This document shows positions 12,249 through 21,490 of a stretch of DNA of 64,000 nucleotides, one piece after another. The first letter of the stretch is position 1, and every line of letters starts with the position of its first letter. Position numbers and translations under genes: made by a program. Below the pieces are notes generated by a model, which was not told the origin of the DNA, searched no databases, and saw only the letters and a program-made list of their open reading frames with translations. This DNA comes from Iris pallida (taxonomy: Eukaryota > Streptophyta > Magnoliopsida > Asparagales > Iridaceae), in contig JANAVB010031417.1 in the NCBI GenBank assembly GCA_029216955.1, positions 23,845,718-23,909,717 of the forward strand, read 5' to 3'.

Positions 12249-12452
12249 GCCATCCGCATGCGCCTCTACGGTCATGCGTCCATCCGCATGCGCCTCTACG
12301 GCCATGCGTCCAAACCCGCATGCGCCTCTATGGCCATGCGTCCAAACCAGCATGCGCCTCAAAAGCCATGCGCCTCAGACTGCTCTCTGATCCCGAAAGA
12401 CAGAAGGAAAGTCGCCTGCATGCGCCTCAAAAGCCATGCGCCCTAAATGGTT
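12249..12452 (+). repeat. Tandem repeat of CATGCGCCTCTACGGC units
   Basis: Units of roughly 30 bp alternate CCGCATGCGCCTC with a CATGCGTCC half, then drift to CATGCGCCTCAAAAGC. They lie about 300-500 bp upstream of the LTR TATA box, so they are in the likely U3 region. Confidence 0.7.
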
Positions 12453-12767
12453 TGTAACTCCTAAAGGTTATGAGCCGCAGCCTCCTCCTACGCCCAATCC
12501 AAGGCACAGCCCACCAGATCACTCCTCTCCACCAAATCCGAGATCTTCGAACCATGAGTCGACGACACGTGTCTTTTGACTCAACTCGTCCAAGATTTCA
12601 GCAACGGAAAGATCTTCTCCCTGCTACGTGCCGGCTCACCACAGCAGCATGAAGAGTTCTCCCCCTCGATCAGGGCGCAGCATCCATGCGCCTCCATCAG
12701 CAACCTCCACGTGGCGTTCCCACACCGGCGCATCCTACATGCGCGCATAAGCAGCCAGCCTGCAAAA

Positions 12768-12777
12768 CTATAAATAG
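12768..12777 (+). promoter_or_regulatory. TATA box of the Tat-1 LTR
   Basis: CTATAAATAG is followed about 30 bp on by a CA-rich start region (CACACACACAGAG). This fits the U3/R border of an LTR whose end is at 13090. Confidence 0.6.
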
Positions 12778-13090
12778 AAGGGTCATCTCCTTCACACACA
12801 CACAGAGACTCAGAAGATAAGACTCACAAAAAGAATCCACAACAGAGAATCACCAGAGAGGCAGTTCTAGACACTCAACGTCTTACTCCTCTCAGCAAGC
12901 TCCAGCACCCAGAGCAATCAACACCTTCAGAGAACCGATAACCGCCGTCAGCCGGTCAACGGAGTCAACGCATTACCACTCGCTCCATTGGCACTAAGGA
13001 CCCAGCTTAAACAAAGGTGTACTCCTAGGACTACATCTAAGTCCTATATTATATCACTGTTCTGTTTGTATTAAGATTTCAATCAAAACA

Positions 13091-13715
13091 ATTTTAATGG
13101 CAAACACATACCACCCGCAGACAGACGGCCAGTCAGAGCGGACCATTCATACGCTTGAGGACATGTTGAGATCATGCGTCCTGCAGTTCGGTAGATCTTG
13201 GGAAGATCACCTACACTTGGTAGAGTTCTCCTACAACAACAGCTACTAGGCCAGCATTCAAATGACACCTTTTGAGGCTTTATATGGATGTCGATGACGC
13301 ACTCCTCTAGCATGGGACGATGTGGAAGATCGAGTCATGTTGGGACCTGAGATGTTTGCAGATACAGCCAAAAAGATGAAGATGATTAAAGAGGTACTAA
13401 GGATTGCATATGATCGTCAGAAGCATTGGGCGGACAGCAGACGTCAAACCTTAGAATTCGAGGCCGGAGATCAGGTATTTGTCAGAATATCACCTACCAG
13501 AGGCACAATCAGATTCGGCCAAGCTAGAAAGCTGAGTCCCCGCTACATCTGTCCGTTTGAGGTACTGAGCAGGATCGGAGAGGTAGCATACAAGGTAGAT
13601 CTACCTTCCAGTCTCGAAGGCGTGCACAATGTCTTTCACGTATCGCAGCTGAGGCGTTACGTATCGAACCCGAGCCATGTTGTTGATCATTCAGAGTTAG
13701 AGATTGGACCCAGCA
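13091..13715 (+). pseudogene. pol: Chromovirus integrase fragment hosting Tat-1 (Tek-C)
   Basis: The frame resumes at TYHPQTDGQSERTI, the last catalytic part of a Tekay/Del-like integrase. It then runs through the GPEM, HWADSRRQTLEF and SPRYI segments of the C-terminal domain to VVDHSELEIG. Everything upstream is lost to the Tat-1 insertion. Two stops interrupt it: TAG at 13247 (Gln position) and TGA at 13295. It is cut at 13716 by minus-strand LTR sequence. Confidence 0.85.
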
Positions 13716-14183
13716 TGTCATGCCCCAGAACCAGAATACTGGAGAGCGGGGGCAGACACAGCCAGCAACGTATATAGAAGTGTATTCCACCTCCATATAC
13801 GGTCACGGCTGTCTAGATGTATGAGAGTTTATCTACAAGCCATCAGTCTCTTATGGTCAAGAACAAGCCTAGTGTCTCAATCTCAAGCAAGTAATAATAG
13901 TTACAAGATGTTAGACCATCAAATATACAATAGTAAGGCATCCCATACGTTTCATATACAGATGATCATGAAGCTAGTCGTACAAAATACGAGGACTAGC
14001 AAGAGTTTCAGTCATACATGATCAACCCTAGGATTTGTTAATCATGTTACAGCCCGTAGGCAGATAAGAAATATAAGTATTCAACATAGCTAACACTTGT
14101 TCGGCGGCTAAACGCCTCAAAAAAATAATTTACACTAGAGTGGGAGAGCTAAAAATAAAACCCACTCGTTGCTAGGGTTTCTT

Positions 14184-14255
14184 CTAGTGTTCACCATCTG
14201 GCTGGAATGCAGGTAGAACCTCGGGTGCTGCTCCGAAATCTGGCCATACAAAACC
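14184..14255 (-). other. Conserved short reading frame GFVWPD (family C LTR)
   Basis: Minus strand: 23 codons then TAG. It starts GFVWPDF, keeps PE at positions 11-12, and ends PDGEH. It lies just after a CTGGG/CCCAG mini-hairpin and an acceptor-like TTTTGTATGGCCAG. No ATG precedes it in frame nearby, so if translated it would need splicing or a fusion. Confidence 0.5.
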
Positions 14256-14417
14256 AGCTGGGTTAGACCCCAGAAAGAGCAAGTGCCACAAGGGAGGCTT
14301 CACTTGGAAACTAAAACCATCAAGTTAGAACACAAAGCTTAATAATAATAACAAGAAAACTGAAGGCATGAAAGTAGGGTGATAAACGATAAGACAAGAA
14401 ACTATTCCGGTAACCAA

Positions 14418-14456
14418 GTTACAACCCGTAAACCAAACAATGACCGGGGTTGTAAC
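14418..14456. other. Class II stem-loop in family C LTR
   Basis: GTTACAACCC pairs perfectly with GGGTTGTAAC across a 19-nt loop containing AACCAAACAA. The same arms recur at 16460-16498. Confidence 0.7.
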
Positions 14457-14731
14457 CCTTCGCCTGAACAGAACTTAGTCTCTTACCAATTATCGACAAA
14501 TAAGCATAGACAAGCGTGTCATGAGATAGCCATGTACTGGATCTAGGCAAGACTAGGCAAGATAGGACTCCATCCATCAATCACGGCCAAGCAATGAGTA
14601 CGGCTTGATACTTTAACTAACTAGGGTTATCACAAGCCTAGTTACTAGCAAGATGCAATGAGATATTCCTACGGCCACAAGCCCTGCAGACTATCCAGGT
14701 TATCCAGATGCAAGTTACAAGTATTTATAGC

Positions 14732-14807
14732 GGATACATCGCCCAGGAGACAAATGTATCCCATGTACATATAATAGTAGGTACATCGCCCAGGAGACAA
14801 ATGTACC
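14732..14807. other. Two class I stem-loops with identical loops
   Basis: Unit 1 has arms GGATACAT and ATGTATCC; unit 2 has arms GGTACAT and ATGTACC. Both enclose the same 14 nt, CGCCCAGGAGACAA (plus-strand reading). Arms differ but pairing is kept. Confidence 0.75.
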
Positions 14808-15218
14808 CTATTAGGTGACTTGGGGGTGCAACACATGACAATATGCATATTTACTTATTTCAAGAAGTGCCCTACATGACAGTGGGCTGGAAATGTTCCC
14901 TACTCGACGGCATGCTCCAAGTCCATCAGGAAAGGTGCCCAGATAACGGGATTGCTTGTAGCCGAAATATCTCTCTATATGAACTACTTGATCAATCTAG
15001 TCATTAACCTAGTCAGATTCAGTATGAATCCCTGACCGTGGTAACCAGGGTAACCAGGGATACATGCCCTAGACATGATGCGAGACAAGACTAGTAGCTT
15101 ATACAAGCACAATCAATACAATCACCCACGGTATCATGATGAGAATTTACTAGCAAGTCGAGATAGCCGTCGCAACAGCATTCAAGATTACATGTTAGAC
15201 ATACTTATCAAGATTACT

Positions 15219-15365
15219 TGTCAAGAGTGCGCCACGATGGGCCACCATTCAAGAATTATCATGTCAAGTTACTTATTAAGAGTGCGCCTTAACAGGCCAT
15301 TATCGTGTCATGTTACTTGCTACTTTGTTAAGAGTGCGCCATGACAGGCCACTATCGTATTTATG
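15219..15365. repeat. GAGTGCGCCATGACAGGCCAC minisatellite, family C
   Basis: Three diverged units start near 15219, 15281 and 15332. Related units lie at 17309-17440 and 21776-21905 in the adjacent LTRs. Each unit can form a small GTG-GCC/GGC-CAC hairpin with one bulge. Confidence 0.6.
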
Positions 15366-15905
15366 GAACATATTTAGAATTAACATGGTATAAGCATTCC
15401 CATCAAGGCCCCATGTTACACAAGGGTGTCACGCCCCAGAACCAGAATACTGGCAAGTAGGGACGGACCAGGCCAGCTACGTATACCAAAGTACTCCAGT
15501 ACTCCGAAATAACGTATAAGCTGTATAGACGGGGGTTACTACTACAAGCCAACAGTCGATCCTAGGTCAAGCAATCCTAGGTATCTCAATCACAGATAGT
15601 AAACAATGTACAAGAAATAAGATCAACTGGAATATAAAATAGTAAAGCGTCCCAAACTATCATATATCAATGATCATGAAGCTAGTAATACAGAGTGAAG
15701 ACTAGCAAGAGTAATAGTCATACATGATAAGCTCTAGCTATAGTCTAGAATACGCAAATCATGTTCTAGCCCGTAGGCTAAATGTCAAGTCCAAAACACG
15801 AGCTAAACACGTGCTCGGAGGCTAAACGCTATTAAAGAATAATGTACATAACTAGTGGGAGAATGAAATAAAAAATCCACTAAGGTACTCTGGTGCTCTG
15901 GGTAA

Positions 15906-15971
15906 TCACCAACGAGTGAAAGGTACGAAAGATCCTCCGGGCTCCTCTATCAGATCTAGCCAAACAAAACC
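15906..15971 (-). other. Conserved short reading frame GFVW (deleted element, 3' LTR)
   Basis: Minus strand: 21 codons then TGA. It begins GFVWLDLIEEP. The partner LTR reads GFVWPYLIEEP, so the likely older form is GFVWPDL. A TGGGGT/ACCCCA mini-hairpin lies just upstream. Confidence 0.5.
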
Positions 15972-16196
15972 AGTGGGGTCAGAACCCCAATAGCAAGTAC
16001 CACAAAGGAAGCCAAACTATGAACTAAAACCAGCATACAAATTATAGCAACGAATAGAGACAAAAATAAGTAAAAGTAAATCGAGACTCGTGCGCTACCA
16101 ATACACTTATCCCGAGAATAGGAAAGACAATAAGTAAAGCAACATGTAGCATAAAGTAAAGGACATGTGACATAATGTAAACTGTGTACATGTAAG

Positions 16197-16395
16197 AAAA
16201 AGGAAGCATGTGAACATGAAAGATAAACTAGACATGTGAGCATGTTAAGTAGCCGGGACATGTGAGCATGTTAGATAACTGGAACATGTGAGCATGTTAA
16301 GTAGACGGAGTATGTGAGCATGTTAAGTAACTGGAGCATGTGAGCATGTTAGATAACTGGGACATGTGAGCATGTAGTGGAACTGAGACATGTGA
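16197..16395. repeat. ACATGTGAGCATGTTAGATA minisatellite
   Basis: About seven units of 28-30 bp, each holding CATGTGAGCATGT followed by a short variable spacer ending in CTGG or CGGA. The partner LTR has the same array at about 20695-20915 with a different number and order of variants. Confidence 0.75.
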
Positions 16396-16459
16396 GCATA
16401 TGAGATACTATATAGAATGACAAATGATTAGATGACTTAGGAACTATTCCGAAACCCAA

Positions 16460-16498
16460 GTTACAACCCGTAAACCAAACAAAGACCGGGGTTGTAAC
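16460..16498. other. Class II stem-loop, deleted element 3' LTR
   Basis: Perfect 10-bp arms GTTACAACCC and GGGTTGTAAC. The partner copy at 20976-21014 carries one mismatch (GGGTTATAAC). Confidence 0.7.
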
Positions 16499-16777
16499 CC
16501 TTCTCCTGAACAGGACTTAATCTCTAATTATCAACCGGCAAAAGTAAAGCATAACGAAGATGTACTGAAAATAAACAAATTCGGACACTGCCTAGACAAA
16601 CTAGACTAGACTGGACTCCATACAATAGTCACGGCCAAGCAATGAGTACGACTTTATACATTAGTTAACTAGGGTTGTCACAATCCAAATTACTAACAAA
16701 TACAAGTTTGAGAATTCCAAGTCCAGCACCTGCCTGCTACTACCTGAATGACCCAAGCTAAAGGAGCAATGGTAATA

Positions 16778-16975
16778 GTGGATACATCGCCCAGGAGACA
16801 AATGGATCCTATAGTAGTGGTACATCGCCCATGAGACAAATGTACCCGATGGTAATAGTGGATACATCGCCCAGGAGACAAATGTATCCTATAGTAGTGG
16901 TACATCGCCCAGGAGACAAATGTACCACTAAGACATATAATATTGGGTACATCGCCCAGGAGACAAATATACCCG
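16778..16975. other. Array of five class I stem-loops
   Basis: Five units about 40 bp apart. Loop CGCCCAGGAGACAA is kept in four; unit 2 has one change. Arms: GGATACAT with ATGGATCC (one mismatch), GGTACAT with ATGTACC, GGATACAT with ATGTATCC, TAGTGGTACAT with its exact 11-nt complement, and GGGTACAT with ATATACCC (one mismatch). The array would be transcribed from the LTR promoter, so on the element's sense RNA the loop reads TTGTCTCCTGGGCG. Confidence 0.8.
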
Positions 16976-17036
16976 GTGCAACACTCGACGGTGTACTGGA
17001 AGTCTGCTCATCGTGACAGATAGCTCCAAATCCCAA

Positions 17037-17038
<2 letters not shown>

Positions 17039-17099
<61 letters not shown>
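17039..17099. repeat. (AT)n microsatellite, ~60 bp
   Basis: An uninterrupted AT run. The homologous place in the partner LTR (about 21554-21565) has only some 12 bp, so the tract changed length after the two LTRs separated. Confidence 0.95.
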
Positions 17100-17101
<2 letters not shown>

Positions 17102-18520
17102 GCCAAGATCAAAGGGGCAACAGGTAACTGAAAAATTCTCAATGATCTAAGTAATCAAGCTAGTTGTTTAGTCCTTAACATTTTCTTGTTGGATTCCGGG
17201 TGTGGCATTCCGCAAAATTCATCCTAGACATGAGACATGCAAAACTGGACAAAAGCAAGAATGTGCACCATAACAAGCCACAACAAGAAAATATAATAAA
17301 CAAGAAGCCAGGAGTGCGCTACGACGAGCCACTATCAAAGAGCAAGACATGTACTGGAATCAAGAGTGCGCCATGACATGCCACTATCATGTAAGCAAAG
17401 AAGACATGTAAGAAGAGTGCACCACGACGGGTCACTATCATGTAAGCAAAGAAGACATGTAACAATTATCATAGCTTGTAAGAAAGAATCTATCAAAAGA
17501 CATATCATGGCATGTGGGAAACAATAATTAAAGCTAAGTACATTTCATAGAAAAATGATTGAACATGTGCTAGTGTCAAGTGTATATAGGGTGTACAATC
17601 ATTCTCTAACTATGCAAGATCATCTAATCATGTTAAAAAATCATTACAATCGAAGAAAAACTGAAAAACGGACAGAAACGGACAAAAATAGACAAAAACA
17701 GCCTAACCGGATTATCCGACGGATTACTGCGGATTACCGGCAGATTTTTCGAAGTGTCACAGCAAGTTTTATGGTGCAAGTTCGGATTTTCCGACGGATT
17801 TCCGCGGATTTCCGACGCATTTTCTGAACCGTCACAGAAAGTTAATTTTTGAAAACTCAAAACTTGTTCCGGCCATAAAAACTTCATTTTAAATCGAAAT
17901 TCAGATTTTCAAAATTAAAATTGCATGAAATTTAATTCCCTACAACATGGGAGTATTAGTTTTCACAAATTCAAAGATTTGATAGATCAATACCTCAAAA
18001 TACTCCGAAAATAGGTTTTTGGGATGCCGAAACGGGTTCCGATTTCTGCCAAACTCAAAATCTATGTATACAAGCTATGTGAGGACCTCATATATGAATA
18101 TGTGACCAAGATCCATGACGGTAACACCAGTATCACTCTTGATACCGAGTTTTCTACTAAGTCAATATTGAATTTTAACAGAAAATCAAAACCTAGTTCT
18201 AACCAAATTTAGAAACATACATATAGACGAGAATCACAAGGAAAACATTCTTAACAAAATGAGTTTAGAACAATTCTAAGCATTTAATACCAAGGAAAAT
18301 AAAAATGACAACAAAACAATATTGTTCATGAATTTGGCAAGATGTACATGCCTAGGTTAAGCTCCAAGCCTAATCTTCGACTCCTCCTCCTAGGGGGGTT
18401 AGACATCACACCCAAGGCCTCAAGGCCAAGCTCTTGGCAAGCTTCAAGGGGGAAAGAAGGGAAGAAGAAATGAAAAGAGAGAGAAGAGAATGAAAAGAGA
18501 GAGGAGAGAGAAAGTGAAAT

Positions 18521-18531
18521 GGTATATATAG
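18521..18531 (-). promoter_or_regulatory. TATA-like box of the deleted element's LTR
   Basis: The minus strand reads CTATATATACC followed by a long CT-rich tract. It lies about 400 bp from the LTR start. The partner LTR has the same box near 22989-22999. Confidence 0.55.
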
Positions 18532-19465
18532 AAGGGGGAATTAATCTTAACCGTCGGATGGTGATCCATGTCAAAATCTAAGTCAATCATGGCCATCCAA
18601 ACAAAACCAAATATCCAATAGGTAATAGGGTGCATCTACACTATTCACGAAAATATCTAAACACTATTCATCAAAATATCCAAAACACTATTTACGAAAA
18701 TATCAAAAATACTATTCATAAAATATCTGAAATCGAAAATATCTAAAATGTGAAAAATCTGTCTGGACGGTATGCCGTCGGTATACTCCGGTATATTGGC
18801 GGTATGCCGGCCAAGGAGAAAATCTATAAGTTAGAAAATTTTTTAAAGCATTACGAAAATCAAGAAAATACGAAATACACTACAAAATACGTATCCGTAT
18901 ATAAATACCGATACTGTGAGACGAGTCTCACAACTCTCCACAACTTAAAAATAAATTTCGTCCTCGAAATTTCCTAAATCTAGTCAAGCATGAAAACCAA
19001 ACCAAAGAGCTGAAAATCATGTCAATCAAAACAAAGCATGACATGTTGGTAAAATAAAGACAACAATAATATAAGTAAATGCATAAGCAATAACACAACC
19101 ACAATCAAGAAGGGATGGAGGCATATGAATAAATATGTCTCCTGAGTCAGTTGAGTAGGAGCAGGCCTACGCTGACTCCACAACTTAGGTAAAAGTCAAT
19201 TCTCAAAATAAGCCGGTACCAATGACTTAATCCAAGACATGACTCTACCCATGACGTATCTTCGTAGTCGATACCAATGAAGTTATCACATGCCTCGACT
19301 ACGAAGACAGAAGAGTTGGGGACGAGAAACTCGCCAAATATGCGTAACCCAAGAGATAAATATGAGTGGAAGAAGAACAGGATAATACTTACAATACGAC
19401 TGCCCTCTGCCAAAACCAGCTCTAACATACCAAACTCTGCATGCCCATGTTTCAGAACTGCTGCT

Positions 19466-19684
19466 CTAACCTGATGCTGCTGAACCGGTACATGAGCCAT
19501 ATACTGCTGGACTGCCGGGGTAGCCGGTGAAGCTGGACTTTGGCAGGACTAACCCTACTGGCTGATCAGGCTGAACTAACACCTCCGCCCTCGGGTCAAC
19601 TCTGAACTCTGCCCCTGAATGCTGAGACTGATCCTCCATAACTGGCCTAACAGAAGATTGCTGACTGCCATCGGCAGAACCCAA
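19466..19684 (-). pseudogene. Possible gag N-terminal remnant
   Basis: Minus-strand frame of 72 codons, rich in Ser, Gln, Pro and Gly, starting MGSADGSQQSSV and containing MEDQSQHSGAEF. Its place a few hundred bases from the primer site matches where gag starts in Tek-A and Tek-B. No conserved gag core is present, so the assignment rests mainly on position. Confidence 0.35.
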
Positions 19685-19888
19685 ACAAGATGGTCCGAAG
19701 GATTAAGAACAGTGCCCTTGAAAGTTAAAGGACACAAGGATTAAATCAAGAGAACAGGAAGGATCAACGATAAAAGCAGATATCAGGTCAAAGGATCAGA
19801 GATATAGAATAACATGAAGGATATCAATAAAGGATAATTGTGACTGAGATATCTAAACATCAGTAACCCCCACATATCTGATAAATTA

Positions 19889-19906
19889 GGCCTGCATGGG
19901 CCACCA
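19889..19906 (-). other. Primer-binding site, tRNA-Ile type
   Basis: Minus strand TGGTGGCCCATGCAGGCC, 17 of 18 bases complementary to the plant tRNA-Ile(AAU) 3' end as I recall it (GACCTGCATGGGCCACCA). It is 10 nt from the LTR end. Confidence 0.6.
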
Positions 19907-20395
19907 CTAAAACCTATGTCACGCCCCAGAACCAAAATACTGGCAAGTAGGGACGGACCAGGCCAGCTACGTATACTAAAGTACTCCAGTACTCCGAAAT
20001 AACGTATAAACTGTATAGACGGGGGTTACTACTACAAGCCAACAGTCGATCCTAGGTCAAGCAATCCTAGGTATCTCAATCACAGGCAGTAAACAATGTA
20101 CAAGAATTAAGATCAACTGGAATATAAAATAGTAAAGCGTCCCAAACTATCATATATCAATGATCATGAAACTAGTAATACAGAGTGAAGACTAGCAAGA
20201 GTAATAGTCATACATGATAAGCTCTAGCTATAGTCTAGAATACGTAAATCATGTTCTGGTTCGTAGGCTAAATGTCAAGTCCAAAACACGAGCTAAACAC
20301 GTGCTCGGAGGCTAAACGCCATAAAAGAATAATGTACATAACTAGTGGGAGAATGAAATAGAAAACCCACTAAGGTACTCTGGTGCTCTGGATAA

Positions 20396-20461
20396 TCACC
20401 AACGAGTGAAAGGTACGAAAGATCCTCCGGGCTCCTCTATCAGATATGGCCAAACAAAACC
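20396..20461 (-). other. Conserved short reading frame GFVWP (deleted element, 5' LTR)
   Basis: Minus strand: 21 codons then TGA, GFVWPYLIEEP onward, same length and end as the copy at 15906. The two differ at the fifth and sixth codons only. Confidence 0.5.
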
Positions 20462-21293
20462 AGTGGGGTCAGAACCCCAATAGCAAGTACCACAAAGGAA
20501 GCCAAACTATGAACTAAAACCAGCATGCAAATCATAGCAACGGATAGAGACAAAATAAGTAAAAGTAAATCGAGACTCGTGCACTACCAATACACTTATC
20601 CCGAGAATAGGAAAGACAATAAGTAAAGCAACATGTAGCATACAGTAAAGGACATGTGACATAATGTAAACTGTGTACATGTAAGGAAAAAGGAAGCATG
20701 TGAACATGAAAGATAAACTAGACATGTGAGCATGTTAAGTAGCCGGGACATGTCATCATGTTAGATAACTGGAACATGTGAGCGTGTTAAGTAGACGGAG
20801 CATGTGAGCATGTTAAGTAACTGGAGCATATGAGCATGTTAGATAACTGGGACATGTGAGCATGTAGGATAACTGAGACATGTGAGCATGTAAGATAACT
20901 GAGACATGTGAGCATGTGAGATACTATATAGAATGACAAATGATTAGATGACTTAGGAACTATTCCGAAACCCAAGTTACAACCCGTAAACCAAATAAGG
21001 ACCGGGGTTATAACCCTTCTCCTGAACATGACTTAATCTCTAATCATCTACCGACAAAAGTAAAGCATAACAAAGATGTACTGAAAATAAACAAATTCGG
21101 ACACTGCCTAGACAAACTAGACTAGACTGGACTCCATACAATAGTCACGGCCAAGCAATGAGTACGGCTTTAAACATTAGCTAACTAGGGTTGTCACAAT
21201 CCTAATTACTAACAAATGCATGTTTGAGAATTCCAAGTCCAACACCTGCCTGCTACTACCTGAATGGTCCAAGCTAAAGGAGCAATGGTAATA

Positions 21294-21490
21294 GTGGATA
21301 CATCGCCCAGGAGACAAATGTATCCTATAGTAGTGGTACATCGCCCAGGAGACAAATGTATCCGATGGTAATAGTGGATACATCGCACAGGAGACAAATG
21401 TATCCTATAGTAGTGGTACATCGCCCAGGAGACAAATGTACCACTAAGACATATAATAATGGGTACATCGCCCAGGAGACAAATGTACCC
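21294..21490. other. Second array of five class I stem-loops
   Basis: Units share the loop CGCCCAGGAGACAA (unit 3 has CGCACAGG). Arms: GGATACAT/ATGTATCC, GGTACAT with ATGTATCC (one mismatch), GGATACAT/ATGTATCC, GTGGTACAT/ATGTACCAC, GGGTACAT/ATGTACCC. Where unit 5 of the other array has a mismatch, this copy is fully paired. Confidence 0.8.

Larger units (their letters stand above)
1..13090 (+). mobile_element. Tat-1: 5'-truncated Tat-lineage Ty3/gypsy retrotransposon
   Basis: The window opens inside the coding region. Plus-strand order is protease, reverse transcriptase, RNase H, a second RNase H, integrase, then a long 3' region with an antisense gene, then a probable LTR. Two RNase H domains and an antisense gene between pol and the 3' LTR are marks of the Tat lineage (Retand, Grande, Ogre relatives). 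The right edge is set by resumption of an unrelated chromovirus integrase frame at about 13091, directly after an LTR-like end in ACA. The 5' LTR, primer site and gag lie outside the window. The target duplication cannot be tested because the left flank is missing. Confidence 0.85.
10874..13090 (+). repeat. Probable 3' LTR of Tat-1
   Basis: The right edge is well supported: sequence ends ATCAAAACA and a foreign integrase frame follows. The left edge is inferred from TGTAG after a purine run; the terminal TGT/ACA pair agrees. Inside are many CATGCGCC and AGGCGCA motifs, a tandem repeat at 12249-12452, a plus-strand TATA box at 12768-12777, and two minus-strand TATA-like boxes. The 5' LTR is outside the window, so the left edge cannot be checked by alignment. 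Confidence 0.5.
13716..15426 (-). repeat. LTR fragment, minus strand (family C)
   Basis: Begins TGTCATGCCCCAGAACC, the inverse of the GGGGCGTGACA end shared by neighbouring LTRs. Its U5-side 1.7 kb is present; the rest is cut off by the next element at 15427. It carries the module seen in related LTRs: a GFVWPD short frame (14184-14255), a long-stem hairpin (14418-14456), two covarying stem-loops (14732-14807) and a GAGTGCGCC minisatellite (15219-15365). No protein gene. Confidence 0.75.
15427..18932 (-). repeat. 3' LTR of the deleted element
   Basis: On the minus strand it runs from TGTGAGACTCG to GGGGCGTGACA. Minus-strand order: a TATA-like CTATATATACC (18531-18521), a CT-rich start region, a GCCAAG/CTTGGC hairpin (18425-18438), a GAGTGCGCC minisatellite (17309-17440), an AT microsatellite (17039-17099), a five-unit stem-loop array (16778-16975), a class II hairpin (16460-16498), an ACATGTGAGCATG minisatellite (about 16197-16395), and a GFVW short frame (15906-15971). 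A promoter only about 400 bp from the LTR start implies a very long R-U5. Confidence 0.8.
18933..19916 (-). other. Interior of the deleted element
   Basis: 984 bp. The left end (element 3' side) reads, on the minus strand, a TTTTTAAGTTGTGGAGAGT polypurine-like run next to the LTR start. The right end holds the primer site. Apart from a short gag-like frame there is no coding sequence. Confidence 0.65.

Noticed and set aside
16778..16975. CRISPR-like array (repeated units with conserved core)
   Set aside because: Conserved part is a hairpin loop, spacers are not unique, and the setting is a plant LTR in retroelement DNA.
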